A stretch of DNA of 6,213 nucleotides, taken from Clostridiales bacterium (GTDB taxonomy: Bacteria > Bacillota > Clostridia > Tissierellales > Sedimentibacteraceae). Both the position numbers and the translations under genes were made by a program. The notes below the pieces were generated by a model, which was not told the DNA's origin, ran no database searches, and saw only the letters and a list, made by a program, of their open reading frames with translations. Each line of letters opens with the position of its first letter. Position 1 is the first letter of the stretch. This document shows positions 1 to 6,189 of the stretch, in pieces. Where the stretch lies: NCBI GenBank assembly GCA_003457065.1, contig DMJQ01000102.1, positions 22,495 through 28,707 of the forward strand, written 5' to 3'.

Positions 1-2391
1 AACAGGCAGAACAGCCAGAAAAGCACAATAGAATCGTTCATATCAAACGACAATGAGAGAATCGAAAACCTGGGTTCAGAAATAGCGGCAGAGGAAGCGG
101 AGAGGCAAAACAAGCTTGATATTATAAAAATGCTTGAAGATGAACAGGCCAAGACAACTGCCGAACTGTCAGAGAAAAAGAAGGTACTGGAAGACCTGTC
201 AGGCAATTTAAATTCCGCTGAAAAAGAAAAAGACACACTGACTAACGAGATAAGGGATGTGAGCGAAAACTTAAGCAGCGTAAAATCGAAAATGCACATC
301 CTTTCTAATATGGAAGCTTATTATGACGGATATTACAAAAGCATTAAGACTGTCATGAATAATAAGGAAAAAGTTCCAGTACTTAAAAATTCCATATTGG
401 GTACAGTAGCTGATATAATTAAAACGGAGAAAAAGTACGAGACTGCCGTGGAAGTTGCTCTCGGCTCAGCAATCCAGAACATTATCGTGGGTAAGGAGAC
501 TGAAGCCGGAAATATAATCGAATATTTAAAGAAAAATAAAATAGGCAGAGTTACATTTCTTCCTATCAACATGCTTCAGGAAAGAAGCCTCAATAGAACA
601 GAGCAGGAAATTTTAAAGGACCCAAGCGTTATCAATACTGGGGACATGCTTGTAAAAACAAATCCTAAGTTTGAATCGGTAATAAAGCATCTGTTGGGAA
701 GAATCCTTGTGGTGGATAATCTGGACAACGGCTTTAAAATATCGAGACGTCTTGGAAATTCAATCAAGATAGTCACGCTTCAGGGTGATGTGATCAATGC
801 CGGCGGATCGGTTACAGGCGGACACATAAGCAGCAGCCAGAATCTTCTTGGGAGAAAAAGAGAAATAGAAGAATGCAGGCAGTCCGTCGAAAGTTCATCA
901 AAACTACTGGAGCAAAAAAATAATCTGTTAAACGGCATTTTAGCGGATATCAAAAAATATAACGAAACAATTTCAGATACCAAAAATGAAATTAATGAGA
1001 AAAATAATCTTTATGGCATGAATGTTTCAAAAATAAACATGCTTAAGGAGCAGTCCGAAAAAACAGCTGCTGCCATAAAAAAATATTCGGAAGAGCAGCA
1101 GTTTATCAGGAAAGAAAAAGAAAACTACGAAGAAAATCTTAAAAATATTTTTTCGGAGACGGAAGAGTTAAAGAGGCTGATTGAAGAGCAGGAGCAAAGC
1201 ATCCAGCAGATCGTATCGCAAAACGATACAAACAAGAGCAGGTACGAAGAATACAACAATGTAATCCTGAAGCAGAGGGATCTGGTTGCTCAGACAACTC
1301 AGGAGATCAAGCTTAAAGAAGAAAAGATAAAAAACATTGAAGCTGAAATTCAAAGAAACAACGAAGCAAAGTTACTGAAGGAAGCAAATCTGAAAAACAT
1401 TGACAGTGAAATTGAAACAGCTGATGCCGCAATTGAGGAATACGGCAGAAAGGCAACGGATTTATCTAAAGAAATAAATGAAATAAATGAAAGTTATTTA
1501 AAGGAAAAAGAAAATCTTGATGGTTTACAAAATGATATTTATGAATATCAAAATAAAATAAATGATGCCAACAAAGCCATAACCGACATCCTCGACGATG
1601 AAAACAAAATGAATGTGAGGATTGAAAGAGAAAGTTCCAAGGTTGAAGAAATTTCTTCAAAACTCTGGGAAGACTACGAATTAAATTATGCAATGGCTTT
1701 AAAATACAAGGATGACAGTATAAGCCAGACAAGACTTTACAATGAAGTTAACACATTGAAAAAGGCAATTAAGGAGCTTGGCAATGTGAATCTAAATTCC
1801 ATAGATGAATATGAGGAAGTAAGGGAAAGATATGATTTCCTTAAAAAACAGCAAAAGGACTTTATTGATGCAAAAGAGCAGCTCAACGAAGTAATAAAAG
1901 AGCTGGAAGTGCAGATGAAAGACAAGTTTGTGGAGGAATTTGCAAACATAAGAGTAAAATTCAATGAAGTATTTAAAAAACTGTTTAATGGCGGAACCGG
2001 TGATGTATATCTGGAAGATGAAGAGGATGCCTTAAACAGCAACATTGAAATTACCGTGCGCCCACCGGGGAAAAAACTTAGCAAGATATCTCTTTTGTCA
2101 GGCGGAGAAAAATCTCTTACAGCAATAGCGCTTTTGTTTGCAATTTTAAAAACAAAACCGACACCTTTCTGTATTCTCGACGAAATCGAAGCTGCCCTGG
2201 ACGATGCAAACATAAACAGGTTTGCCCAGTATTTGAAGGAGTTTTCAAAAGAGACGCAGTTTATCGTAATAACTCACAGAAAGGGCACGATGGAATGTGC
2301 CGACACTATGTATGGAGCAACAATGGAGGAAAAGGGAATAACAAAGCTCGTGTCAATGAAGCTGTCAGATGCGGTGTTTGAAGGCAATTAG
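1..2391 (+). CDS. smc: Chromosome partition protein SMC, C-terminal two thirds (5' end cut by window)
   Basis: The reading frame is open from base 1, so the gene begins upstream. 796 residues are visible; bacterial SMCs are usually close to 1,190, so roughly 390 N-terminal residues, including the Walker A motif, lie outside. In order (residues of the visible fragment): end of the first coiled-coil arm (about 1-127), hinge (about 128-275, ending in GGSVTGG at 268-274), second charged coiled coil (about 276-600), and the C-terminal ATPase head. The head carries the ABC signature LSGGEKS (699-705), Walker B FCILDE with catalytic D727/E728, D-loop AALDD, and the H-loop histidine in ITHRKG (H759). 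Known role: a dimeric ATPase that forms the condensin complex with ScpA and ScpB and organises and segregates the nucleoid. No frameshift or missing catalytic residue is seen. The TAG stop lies 22 nt before ftsY, which suggests co-transcription. Identification is firm. Confidence 0.97.
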   Translation, partial: NRQNSQKSTIESFISNDNERIENLGSEIAAEEAERQNKLDIIKMLEDEQAKTTAELSEKKKVLEDLSGNLNSAEKEKDTLTNEIRDVSENLSSVKSKMHILSNMEAYYDGYYKSIKTVMNNKEKVPVLKNSILGTVADIIKTEKKYETAVEVALGSAIQNIIVGKETEAGNIIEYLKKNKIGRVTFLPINMLQERSLNRTEQEILKDPSVINTGDMLVKTNPKFESVIKHLLGRILVVDNLDNGFKISRRLGNSIKIVTLQGDVINAGGSVTGGHISSSQNLLGRKREIEECRQSVESSSKLLEQKNNLLNGILADIKKYNETISDTKNEINEKNNLYGMNVSKINMLKEQSEKTAAAIKKYSEEQQFIRKEKENYEENLKNIFSETEELKRLIEEQEQSIQQIVSQNDTNKSRYEEYNNVILKQRDLVAQTTQEIKLKEEKIKNIEAEIQRNNEAKLLKEANLKNIDSEIETADAAIEEYGRKATDLSKEINEINESYLKEKENLDGLQNDIYEYQNKINDANKAITDILDDENKMNVRIERESSKVEEISSKLWEDYELNYAMALKYKDDSISQTRLYNEVNTLKKAIKELGNVNLNSIDEYEEVRERYDFLKKQQKDFIDAKEQLNEVIKELEVQMKDKFVEEFANIRVKFNEVFKKLFNGGTGDVYLEDEEDALNSNIEITVRPPGKKLSKISLLSGGEKSLTAIALLFAILKTKPTPFCILDEIEAALDDANINRFAQYLKEFSKETQFIVITHRKGTMECADTMYGATMEEKGITKLVSMKLSDAVFEGN

Positions 2392-2403
2392 AAATTATAA
2401 TGC

Positions 2404-2409
2404 AGGAGG
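2404..2409 (+). promoter_or_regulatory. Ribosome-binding site that fixes the ftsY start
   Basis: AGGAGG ends 4 nt before the ATG at 2414, in the 22-nt gap after the smc stop. It supports 2414 as the ftsY start over the in-frame ATG at 2369, which lies inside smc and has no clear Shine-Dalgarno sequence in front of it. Confidence 0.85.
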
Positions 2410-2413
2410 CAAT

Positions 2414-3658
2414 ATGTTTAATTTTTTTAAAAGGAAAAAAGATAGAGACAAAGAAAACAAGGAACTAAAGGAATTAAATGAGATAAATAAGGCTGAAGAG
2501 CTCGAAGAACCAACAGTCGAACCAATCGATCCAGCAGAATCGGATGATGTAAATGATGTAAATGATATAGATGAATTCGATGAATCAGATGAAATTGAAG
2601 AGATTTATGAGGAAGAATCAGAGAAATCAGAAGAATTAGAAGAATCGCAAGAAGCAGAGGAAACAGAAGACACGGAACCAGAACCTGAACCTGAGGCTGT
2701 TCCTGAAAAAAATGAAACTTCTGAAACTGAGAAGAAAGAAAAAAAAGGACTGAGCTTCTTTGAAAAATTAAAAGAAGGATTGTCAAAAACAAAGAAAAAT
2801 TTAACTGAACAAATTGAAAGCATCGTATTTAAACATAAAAAAATCGATGATGAATTTCTTGAAGAATTAGAAGAAATATTGATTACATCCGACATGGGCG
2901 TTGAGACGACAATGGATATCATCGATTACATCAAGACGGAAGCTAAAAAGAGAAAGCTTGAAGATACGTCTGAAATTAAGGATGTAATTAAAGAATACCT
3001 TGTTAACATGCTTGAGGAGCATGAAGACAAGGAAGAAACAGAAGATAAGCAGAGAGTAATACTTATTGTGGGAGTCAACGGCGTAGGCAAGACTACATCA
3101 ATAGGAAAAATTGCCTACAGGTTAAAGGAAGCAGGCAGCAGTGTAATTGTTGCGGCAGCCGACACATTCAGAGCGGCGGCTGTGGAGCAGCTTAAGGAAT
3201 GGTGCACGAGGGCAGGAGTTGAAATAGTTGCATCCGAGCAGGGCTCAGATCCGGGAGCGGTTGTTTTCGACGCCATACATGCGGCTAAGGCACGCAAAAC
3301 AGACATTTTATTGTGCGATACAGCAGGAAGGCTTCATAACAAGAAAAACTTAATGAATGAATTGAGCAAAATCTTTAAAATAGTTGAAAGGGAATTTGCC
3401 GAAGCAAAAATAGACGTGTACCTTGTCATAGATGCCACGACAGGCCAGAACGGAATTATTCAGGCGAAGCTGTTTGCCGAGACTTGCAGTATTAACGGTC
3501 TTATTCTTACAAAGCTGGACGGCACAGCCAAGGGCGGAATTGCGTTCCCTATCGTGAATGAATTGAAGATTCCAATTAAGTATGTGGGAGTAGGAGAAAA
3601 AATCGATGACCTCCAGGATTTCAACGCAGCAGATTTTGTAAACGCAATATTTGAATAA
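2414..3658 (+). CDS. ftsY: Signal recognition particle receptor FtsY (SRP GTPase)
   Basis: A 414-residue protein starting MFNFFKRKK, typical of FtsY. The longer frame from 2369 would add 15 residues read out of smc and is not preferred. Residues 1-9 are a basic, aromatic N-terminus. About 10-111 form a very acidic low-complexity A region (46 of 102 residues are D or E by my count). From G112 comes the NG domain: the helix [18 protein letters not shown], which in FtsY contacts lipid, a four-helix N bundle, then the GTPase motifs GVNGVGKTT (220-228), DTFRAAA (250-256), DTAGR (302-306), TKLDG (366-370) and the closing [12 protein letters not shown]. Known role: membrane-associated receptor that pairs with Ffh, stimulates mutual GTP hydrolysis and hands ribosome-nascent-chain complexes to the Sec translocon. 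It is probably transcribed with smc. All G motifs look intact. The A region is longer than in B. subtilis-type FtsY and closer in style to that of E. coli. Confidence 0.97.
   Translation: MFNFFKRKKDRDKENKELKELNEINKAEELEEPTVEPIDPAESDDVNDVNDIDEFDESDEIEEIYEEESEKSEELEESQEAEETEDTEPEPEPEAVPEKNETSETEKKEKKGLSFFEKLKEGLSKTKKNLTEQIESIVFKHKKIDDEFLEELEEILITSDMGVETTMDIIDYIKTEAKKRKLEDTSEIKDVIKEYLVNMLEEHEDKEETEDKQRVILIVGVNGVGKTTSIGKIAYRLKEAGSSVIVAAADTFRAAAVEQLKEWCTRAGVEIVASEQGSDPGAVVFDAIHAAKARKTDILLCDTAGRLHNKKNLMNELSKIFKIVEREFAEAKIDVYLVIDATTGQNGIIQAKLFAETCSINGLILTKLDGTAKGGIAFPIVNELKIPIKYVGVGEKIDDLQDFNAADFVNAIFE
2546..2572 (+). repeat. In-frame 9-bp tandem repeats in the acidic region of FtsY
   Basis: GATGTAAAT occurs twice in a row (2546-2554, 2555-2563) and is followed by a degenerate copy, GATATAGAT (2564-2572). 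They encode DVN-DVN-DID and merge into a run of EFD-ESD-EIE triplets. A further acidic EP repeat follows near 2672-2695. The unit is a multiple of three, so copy-number change would alter length without breaking the frame. Confidence 0.7.
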
Positions 3659-3663
3659 CATTG

Positions 3664-3751
3664 ACAGGCGGGCAGAGATGCGGCTGATTTTTATGTAATA
3701 TATGGACTTACATTTGCAGCACTCTGCCTATTGTTATAAAATTTTAGCCGC
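3664..3751 (+). terminator. Structured ftsY 3' region: nested inverted repeats, possible weak terminator
   Basis: Directly after ftsY lies a nested hairpin: GGCAGAG (3671-3677) pairs with CTCTGCC (3722-3728), inside it GCTG (3683-3686) with CAGC (3717-3720), and inside that ATGTAA (3693-3698) with TTACAT (3708-3713), leaving a 9-nt loop. Weak outer pairing adds ACAG (3664-3667) with TTGT (3731-3734). A competing or pseudoknot-forming helix joins GCGGCT (3680-3685) to AGCCGC (3746-3751), which is followed by the U-rich stretch TTGTATTATT. Neither fold has a clean uninterrupted U-tract, so a factor-independent terminator is plausible but not certain. The position between the ftsY stop and the next promoter is where one would be expected. 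It could instead be a 3'-UTR stabilising structure or a copy of a dispersed palindromic repeat. Confidence 0.45.
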
Positions 3752-3754
3752 TTG

Positions 3755-3802
3755 TATTATTAAAGAAAATAAAAATAAAAAAATTCAAAAAAATAATAAT
3801 TA
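3755..3802 (+). promoter_or_regulatory. AT-only upstream element with phased A-tracts
   Basis: In these 48 nt only two bases are G or C (3765 and 3786). Two 7-A tracts (3777-3783 and 3787-3793) have centres 10 bp apart, one helical turn, which would favour DNA curvature. The second tract lies at about -55 to -49 relative to the predicted start of transcription, the usual place for an UP element that binds the RNA polymerase alpha C-terminal domain. The role is inferred from composition and position. Confidence 0.5.
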
Positions 3803-3806
3803 GGTA

Positions 3807-3835
3807 TTGACAAATCCGGCTGTTTGCGATAAAAT
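3807..3835 (+). promoter_or_regulatory. Sigma-A type promoter for ylxM-ffh
   Basis: A perfect -35 hexamer TTGACA (3807-3812) is followed after exactly 17 nt by TAAAAT (3830-3835), five of six matches to TATAAT. Transcription would begin near 3842, giving a leader of about 31 nt before the ylxM ATG at 3873. The AT-rich stretch immediately upstream strengthens the call. The TTG of the -35 box is in frame with ylxM and can be mistaken for a start codon. Confidence 0.82.
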
Positions 3836-3872
3836 TCACTGTCAAGCAAAATACTTTACAGAGGGTGGTTAT

Positions 3873-4220
3873 ATGTCAGAGAAAAAATTTATATATAGCA
3901 TCCTGTATGATTATTACGGCGAATTGCTAAAAGATAATCAGGCAAATATAATTGACCTATATTACAATCAGGACTACAGTCTGTCGGAGATTGCCGAAAA
4001 CATGAATATAAGCAGGCAGGGTGTACATGATGCTTTAAAAAGAGCGGAAAAAAGCTTGACGGAATATGAAGACAAAATAAAGCTTCATTACAAATATAAG
4101 AAGTATCTGCAAGCAGCGGAAAAAATTGTGAAGCTTGCCTCAGGCATAGATGACGAAAAGTATAAGGTCATAGCGGAGCAAATAAAAATCGAAGCCGGAA
4201 AAATAATTAATGAAGGGTAG
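3873..4220 (+). CDS. ylxM: YlxM/p13-like helix-turn-helix protein, SRP-associated
   Basis: A 115-residue protein starting MSEKKFIYS, the usual length for the YlxM family (about 105-120). The ATG at 3873 follows a GAGGGTGG ribosome-binding site (3861-3868). A longer version starting at TTG 3807 would begin on the -35 box and so lie upstream of the predicted transcript start. Residues about 36-58 (YSLSEIAENMNISRQGVHDA and on) form a helix-turn-helix like sigma-70 region 4, with the recognition helix at ISRQGVHDALKRA. The second half is helical and highly charged. The family sits almost always directly upstream of ffh in Firmicutes. Work on the streptococcal homologue reports binding to Ffh/SRP RNA and modulation of SRP GTPase activity; that role is from knowledge of the family, not visible here. 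The stop is 4 nt before the ffh start, so translation is probably coupled. Confidence 0.93.
   Translation: MSEKKFIYSILYDYYGELLKDNQANIIDLYYNQDYSLSEIAENMNISRQGVHDALKRAEKSLTEYEDKIKLHYKYKKYLQAAEKIVKLASGIDDEKYKVIAEQIKIEAGKIINEG
4213..4217 (+). promoter_or_regulatory. Ribosome-binding site inside the end of ylxM that decides the ffh start
   Basis: AAGGG lies 7 nt before the ATG at 4225 and overlaps the last ylxM codons. The alternative in-frame ATG at 4210 has only a weak GGAAA stretch upstream and would overlap ylxM by 11 nt. This favours 4225. Confidence 0.7.
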
Positions 4221-4224
4221 CAAA

Positions 4225-5574
4225 ATGTTTGAGAATTTATCTGATAAACTTCAAAATGCATTACAAAAGCTGAAAGGCAAGGGAAAGCTTACAGAAAAAG
4301 ACATCGACATGGCAATGAGGGAAGTTAAAATGTCCCTATTGGAAGCGGATGTTAACTACAAAGTTGTAAAATCATTTATCAACAATGTAAAGGAAAGAGC
4401 CCTGGGTGCTGAAGTAATGGAAAGTCTGACTCCCGGACAGCAGGTTGTTAAAGTAGTTCATGAAGAACTTGTTAAAATAATGGGTCAGGGTGAAAGCAGA
4501 CTTAAAATCAATTCAAATGACATAACGTACTTTATGATGTGCGGACTTCAGGGTGCCGGTAAGACAACCGCTACGGGCAAACTTGCAAAGAAACTGAAAA
4601 AAGAAGGAAAAAGCCCTCTTTTAGTCGCATGTGACGTATACAGGCCTGCCGCAATCAAACAGCTGCAGGTTGTGGGTGAAAGCGTGGATGTTCCCGTATT
4701 TGAAATGGGAGATAAAATAAGCCCTGTCACAATTGCAAAGGAAGCTATGAAACATGCAATGAAGCATGGACATGATATAGTGATCATAGATACTGCCGGA
4801 CGTCTTCACATAGATGACCAGCTGATGGATGAACTTGTTCAAATAAAAGAAACAGTTAAACCTGATGAAATATTGCTTTTACTGGATGCTATGACGGGCC
4901 AGGATGCCGTAAAGGTTGCGGAAACTTTCAATCAGTACCTTGACATTACCGGAGTAATACTTACAAAGGTTGACGGTGATGCAAGAGGCGGAGCCGCACT
5001 TTCAATCAGAAATGTTGTTGACAGACCTATTAAATTTCTGTCTGTGGGAGAAAAAATGGATCAGCTTGAAACATTCCACCCCGACAGAATGGCATCGAGG
5101 ATCCTCGGAATGGGAGATGTGCTTTCGATTATTGAAAAGGCACAGAGCGCATTTGATGAAAAACAGGCGTTGGAGCTTCAGAAAAAATTAAAGACACAGG
5201 ATTTCAATCTTGAAGATTTCCTGACTCAGCTTCAGCAGATGAAAAACATGGGACCTTTAGATGAACTGCTGGAAATGGTTCCGGGGCTTGGCGGCAACAA
5301 GAAGTTAAAAGGTCTTAAAGTTGATGAAAAAGAATTGGTTTATACCGAAGCGATCATTCAGTCAATGACTAAAAAAGAGAGGCTGAATCCGTCGATTATC
5401 AACGGAAGCAGAAGAAAGAGAATTGCTGCCGGAAGCGGCACATCTGTTCAGAAGGTAAACCAGCTTTTGAAACAATATGATGAAATGCGCAAGATGATGA
5501 AAAAATTCTCTGCAATGGGAATGGGCAAGAAAAAAGGCTTCGGCGGCATGGGCAGATTTAAGATGCCTTTCTAA
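4225..5574 (+). CDS. ffh: Signal recognition particle protein Ffh (SRP54 homologue)
   Basis: A 449-residue protein starting MFENLSDKLQ, which aligns with the standard Ffh N-terminus; the start at 4210 would only add MKGSK. The N domain (about 1-90) contains the conserved LLEADVN. The G domain carries GLQGAGKTT (107-115), DVYRPAAIKQL, DTAGR (189-193), TKVDG (247-251) and a closing VGEKMDQLETFHPDR. The M domain follows a linker at about 295-325: FNLEDFLTQLQQM, a methionine-rich groove, and the SRP RNA-binding helix-turn-helix with SRRKRIAAGSG (395-405). The tail is rich in Gly, Met and Lys. Known role: binds SRP RNA and signal sequences emerging from the ribosome, then docks with FtsY at the membrane through paired GTPase domains. 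Transcribed with ylxM from the promoter at 3807-3835. The family's length is about 440-455, so it is complete; no defect is seen. Confidence 0.98.
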   Translation: MFENLSDKLQNALQKLKGKGKLTEKDIDMAMREVKMSLLEADVNYKVVKSFINNVKERALGAEVMESLTPGQQVVKVVHEELVKIMGQGESRLKINSNDITYFMMCGLQGAGKTTATGKLAKKLKKEGKSPLLVACDVYRPAAIKQLQVVGESVDVPVFEMGDKISPVTIAKEAMKHAMKHGHDIVIIDTAGRLHIDDQLMDELVQIKETVKPDEILLLLDAMTGQDAVKVAETFNQYLDITGVILTKVDGDARGGAALSIRNVVDRPIKFLSVGEKMDQLETFHPDRMASRILGMGDVLSIIEKAQSAFDEKQALELQKKLKTQDFNLEDFLTQLQQMKNMGPLDELLEMVPGLGGNKKLKGLKVDEKELVYTEAIIQSMTKKERLNPSIINGSRRKRIAAGSGTSVQKVNQLLKQYDEMRKMMKKFSAMGMGKKKGFGGMGRFKMPF

Positions 5575-5661
5575 AACAGTGAATTAGAAATCAAATTAAT
5601 AAATTGTTAGAATTAGGTTTTTCCTTTTTCATATAAAAAAGAATTACAAGGAGGTGACAAT
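5575..5661 (+). promoter_or_regulatory. rpsP leader with full-length Shine-Dalgarno sequence
   Basis: This 87-nt AT-rich spacer separates ffh from rpsP. At its end AAGGAGGTGA (5648-5657) matches all ten bases complementary to the 16S rRNA tail, with GGAGG 7 nt from the ATG at 5662, as expected for a highly translated ribosomal protein gene. GAATTA recurs at 5581, 5610 and 5641. A pyrimidine tract TTTCCTT (5620-5626) could pair weakly with AAGGAGG. I see no convincing terminator, and the best promoter-like boxes (TTGTTA at 5604, TATAAA at 5632) are 22 nt apart, too far for a normal promoter. Read-through from ffh is therefore likely. Confidence 0.6.
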
Positions 5662-5925
5662 ATGTCAGTTAAAATCAGATTAAAAAGAATGGGCTCTAAA
5701 AAGAAACCTTTCTACAGAATAGTAGTTGCAGATTCTCGTTCACCAAGAGATGGACGTTTTATTGAAGAAATCGGATACTATAACCCAATTTCTGAACCGA
5801 AGGAAATTAAAATTAATGACGAAAGTGCTATAAAGTGGCTGAACAACGGAGCAAAACCGACAGATACAGTTAGCATGTTATTTAAATCTAACGGTATCTA
5901 TGAAAAAAGAGATGAAAATAAATAA
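5662..5925 (+). CDS. rpsP: 30S ribosomal protein S16
   Basis: An 87-residue basic protein beginning [20 protein letters not shown], followed by [22 protein letters not shown], the conserved core of S16, and then the region [17 protein letters not shown]. Family length is about 80-95, so it is complete. Known role: binds 16S rRNA early in assembly, in the 5' and central domains of the small subunit, and stabilises the body. It has a very strong ribosome-binding site and ends 11 nt before khpA. The khpA ribosome-binding site starts directly after this stop codon, so the two are probably translated from one message. Confidence 0.98.
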   Translation: MSVKIRLKRMGSKKKPFYRIVVADSRSPRDGRFIEEIGYYNPISEPKEIKINDESAIKWLNNGAKPTDTVSMLFKSNGIYEKRDENK

Positions 5926-5936
5926 GAGGTGATATT

Positions 5937-6167
5937 ATGGGTGAATTAGTAGAATATATAGCAAAATCACTGGTAGATAATCCGGATCTCGTAACAGTTA
6001 ATGAAGTTGAAGGCAGTCAATCACTGATAATAGAATTAAAAGTTGCTCCTGACGATATGGGTAAGGTAATCGGAAAACAAGGCAGAATAGCAAAAGCGAT
6101 AAGAACTGTTGTAAAAGCTGCCGCCACAAAAGAAAACAAACGAGTTATTGTTGAAATCATTCAATAA
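5937..6167 (+). CDS. khpA: KH-domain RNA-binding protein KhpA (YlqC)
   Basis: A 76-residue protein made of a single type II KH domain. The GXXG loop is GKQG (residues 46-49) in the context DDMGKVIGKQGRIAKAIRTV, followed by a helix and the closing strand KRVIVEII. The start follows GAGGTGAT (5926-5933), which begins just after the rpsP stop. Known role: in streptococci and other Firmicutes KhpA pairs with KhpB (Jag/EloR) as an RNA-binding complex affecting cell elongation and division; the RNA targets here cannot be read from sequence. Its place between rpsP and rimM is the usual one and agrees with a link to ribosome or RNA biology. KhpB is not expected in this neighbourhood and is not present. 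Confidence 0.95.
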   Translation: MGELVEYIAKSLVDNPDLVTVNEVEGSQSLIIELKVAPDDMGKVIGKQGRIAKAIRTVVKAAATKENKRVIVEIIQ

Positions 6168-6189
6168 TTAACAGGCTGCAGAGGTACGC

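Noticed and set aside
1471..1491. Short tandem repeat GAAATAAAT x2 plus partial in smc
   Set aside because: Encodes EIN-EIN-E in a coiled coil, where such low-complexity repeats are common; nothing suggests a separate function.
1737..2213. 158-codon open frame on the minus strand opposite smc
   Set aside because: It is Ser/Phe-rich and lies opposite the conserved SMC head, has no recognisable family features, and is explained as a shadow of the Lys/Glu/Leu-rich + strand gene. The other minus-strand frames across smc, ftsY and ffh are of the same kind.
2369..2413. Upstream ATG extending ftsY into smc
   Set aside because: No good ribosome-binding site, and the extra 15 residues are encoded by the conserved smc end and the gap; 2414 has AGGAGG and the typical FtsY N-terminus.
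3713..3740. Second promoter, TTTGCA (3713-3718), 16 nt, TATAAA (3735-3740)
   Set aside because: The -35 matches only four of six bases, the site lies within the inverted repeats, and a much better promoter sits 94 nt downstream. It could be a minor start but is not needed.
3737..3746. 10-bp perfect palindrome TAAAATTTTA
   Set aside because: Purely A/T and expected by chance in this AT-rich spacer; not evidence of an operator.
3664..3872. SRP RNA (ffs/scr) gene in the spacer, tempting because of the SRP neighbours
   Set aside because: The conserved helix 8 core with its GGAA tetraloop and GGAAGGAAGCAGC-like strand is absent, and most of the spacer is AT-only sequence.
4970..5191. 73-codon frame on the + strand inside ffh
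   Set aside because: Out of frame with the conserved end of the Ffh G domain, no ribosome-binding site and no plausible protein features.
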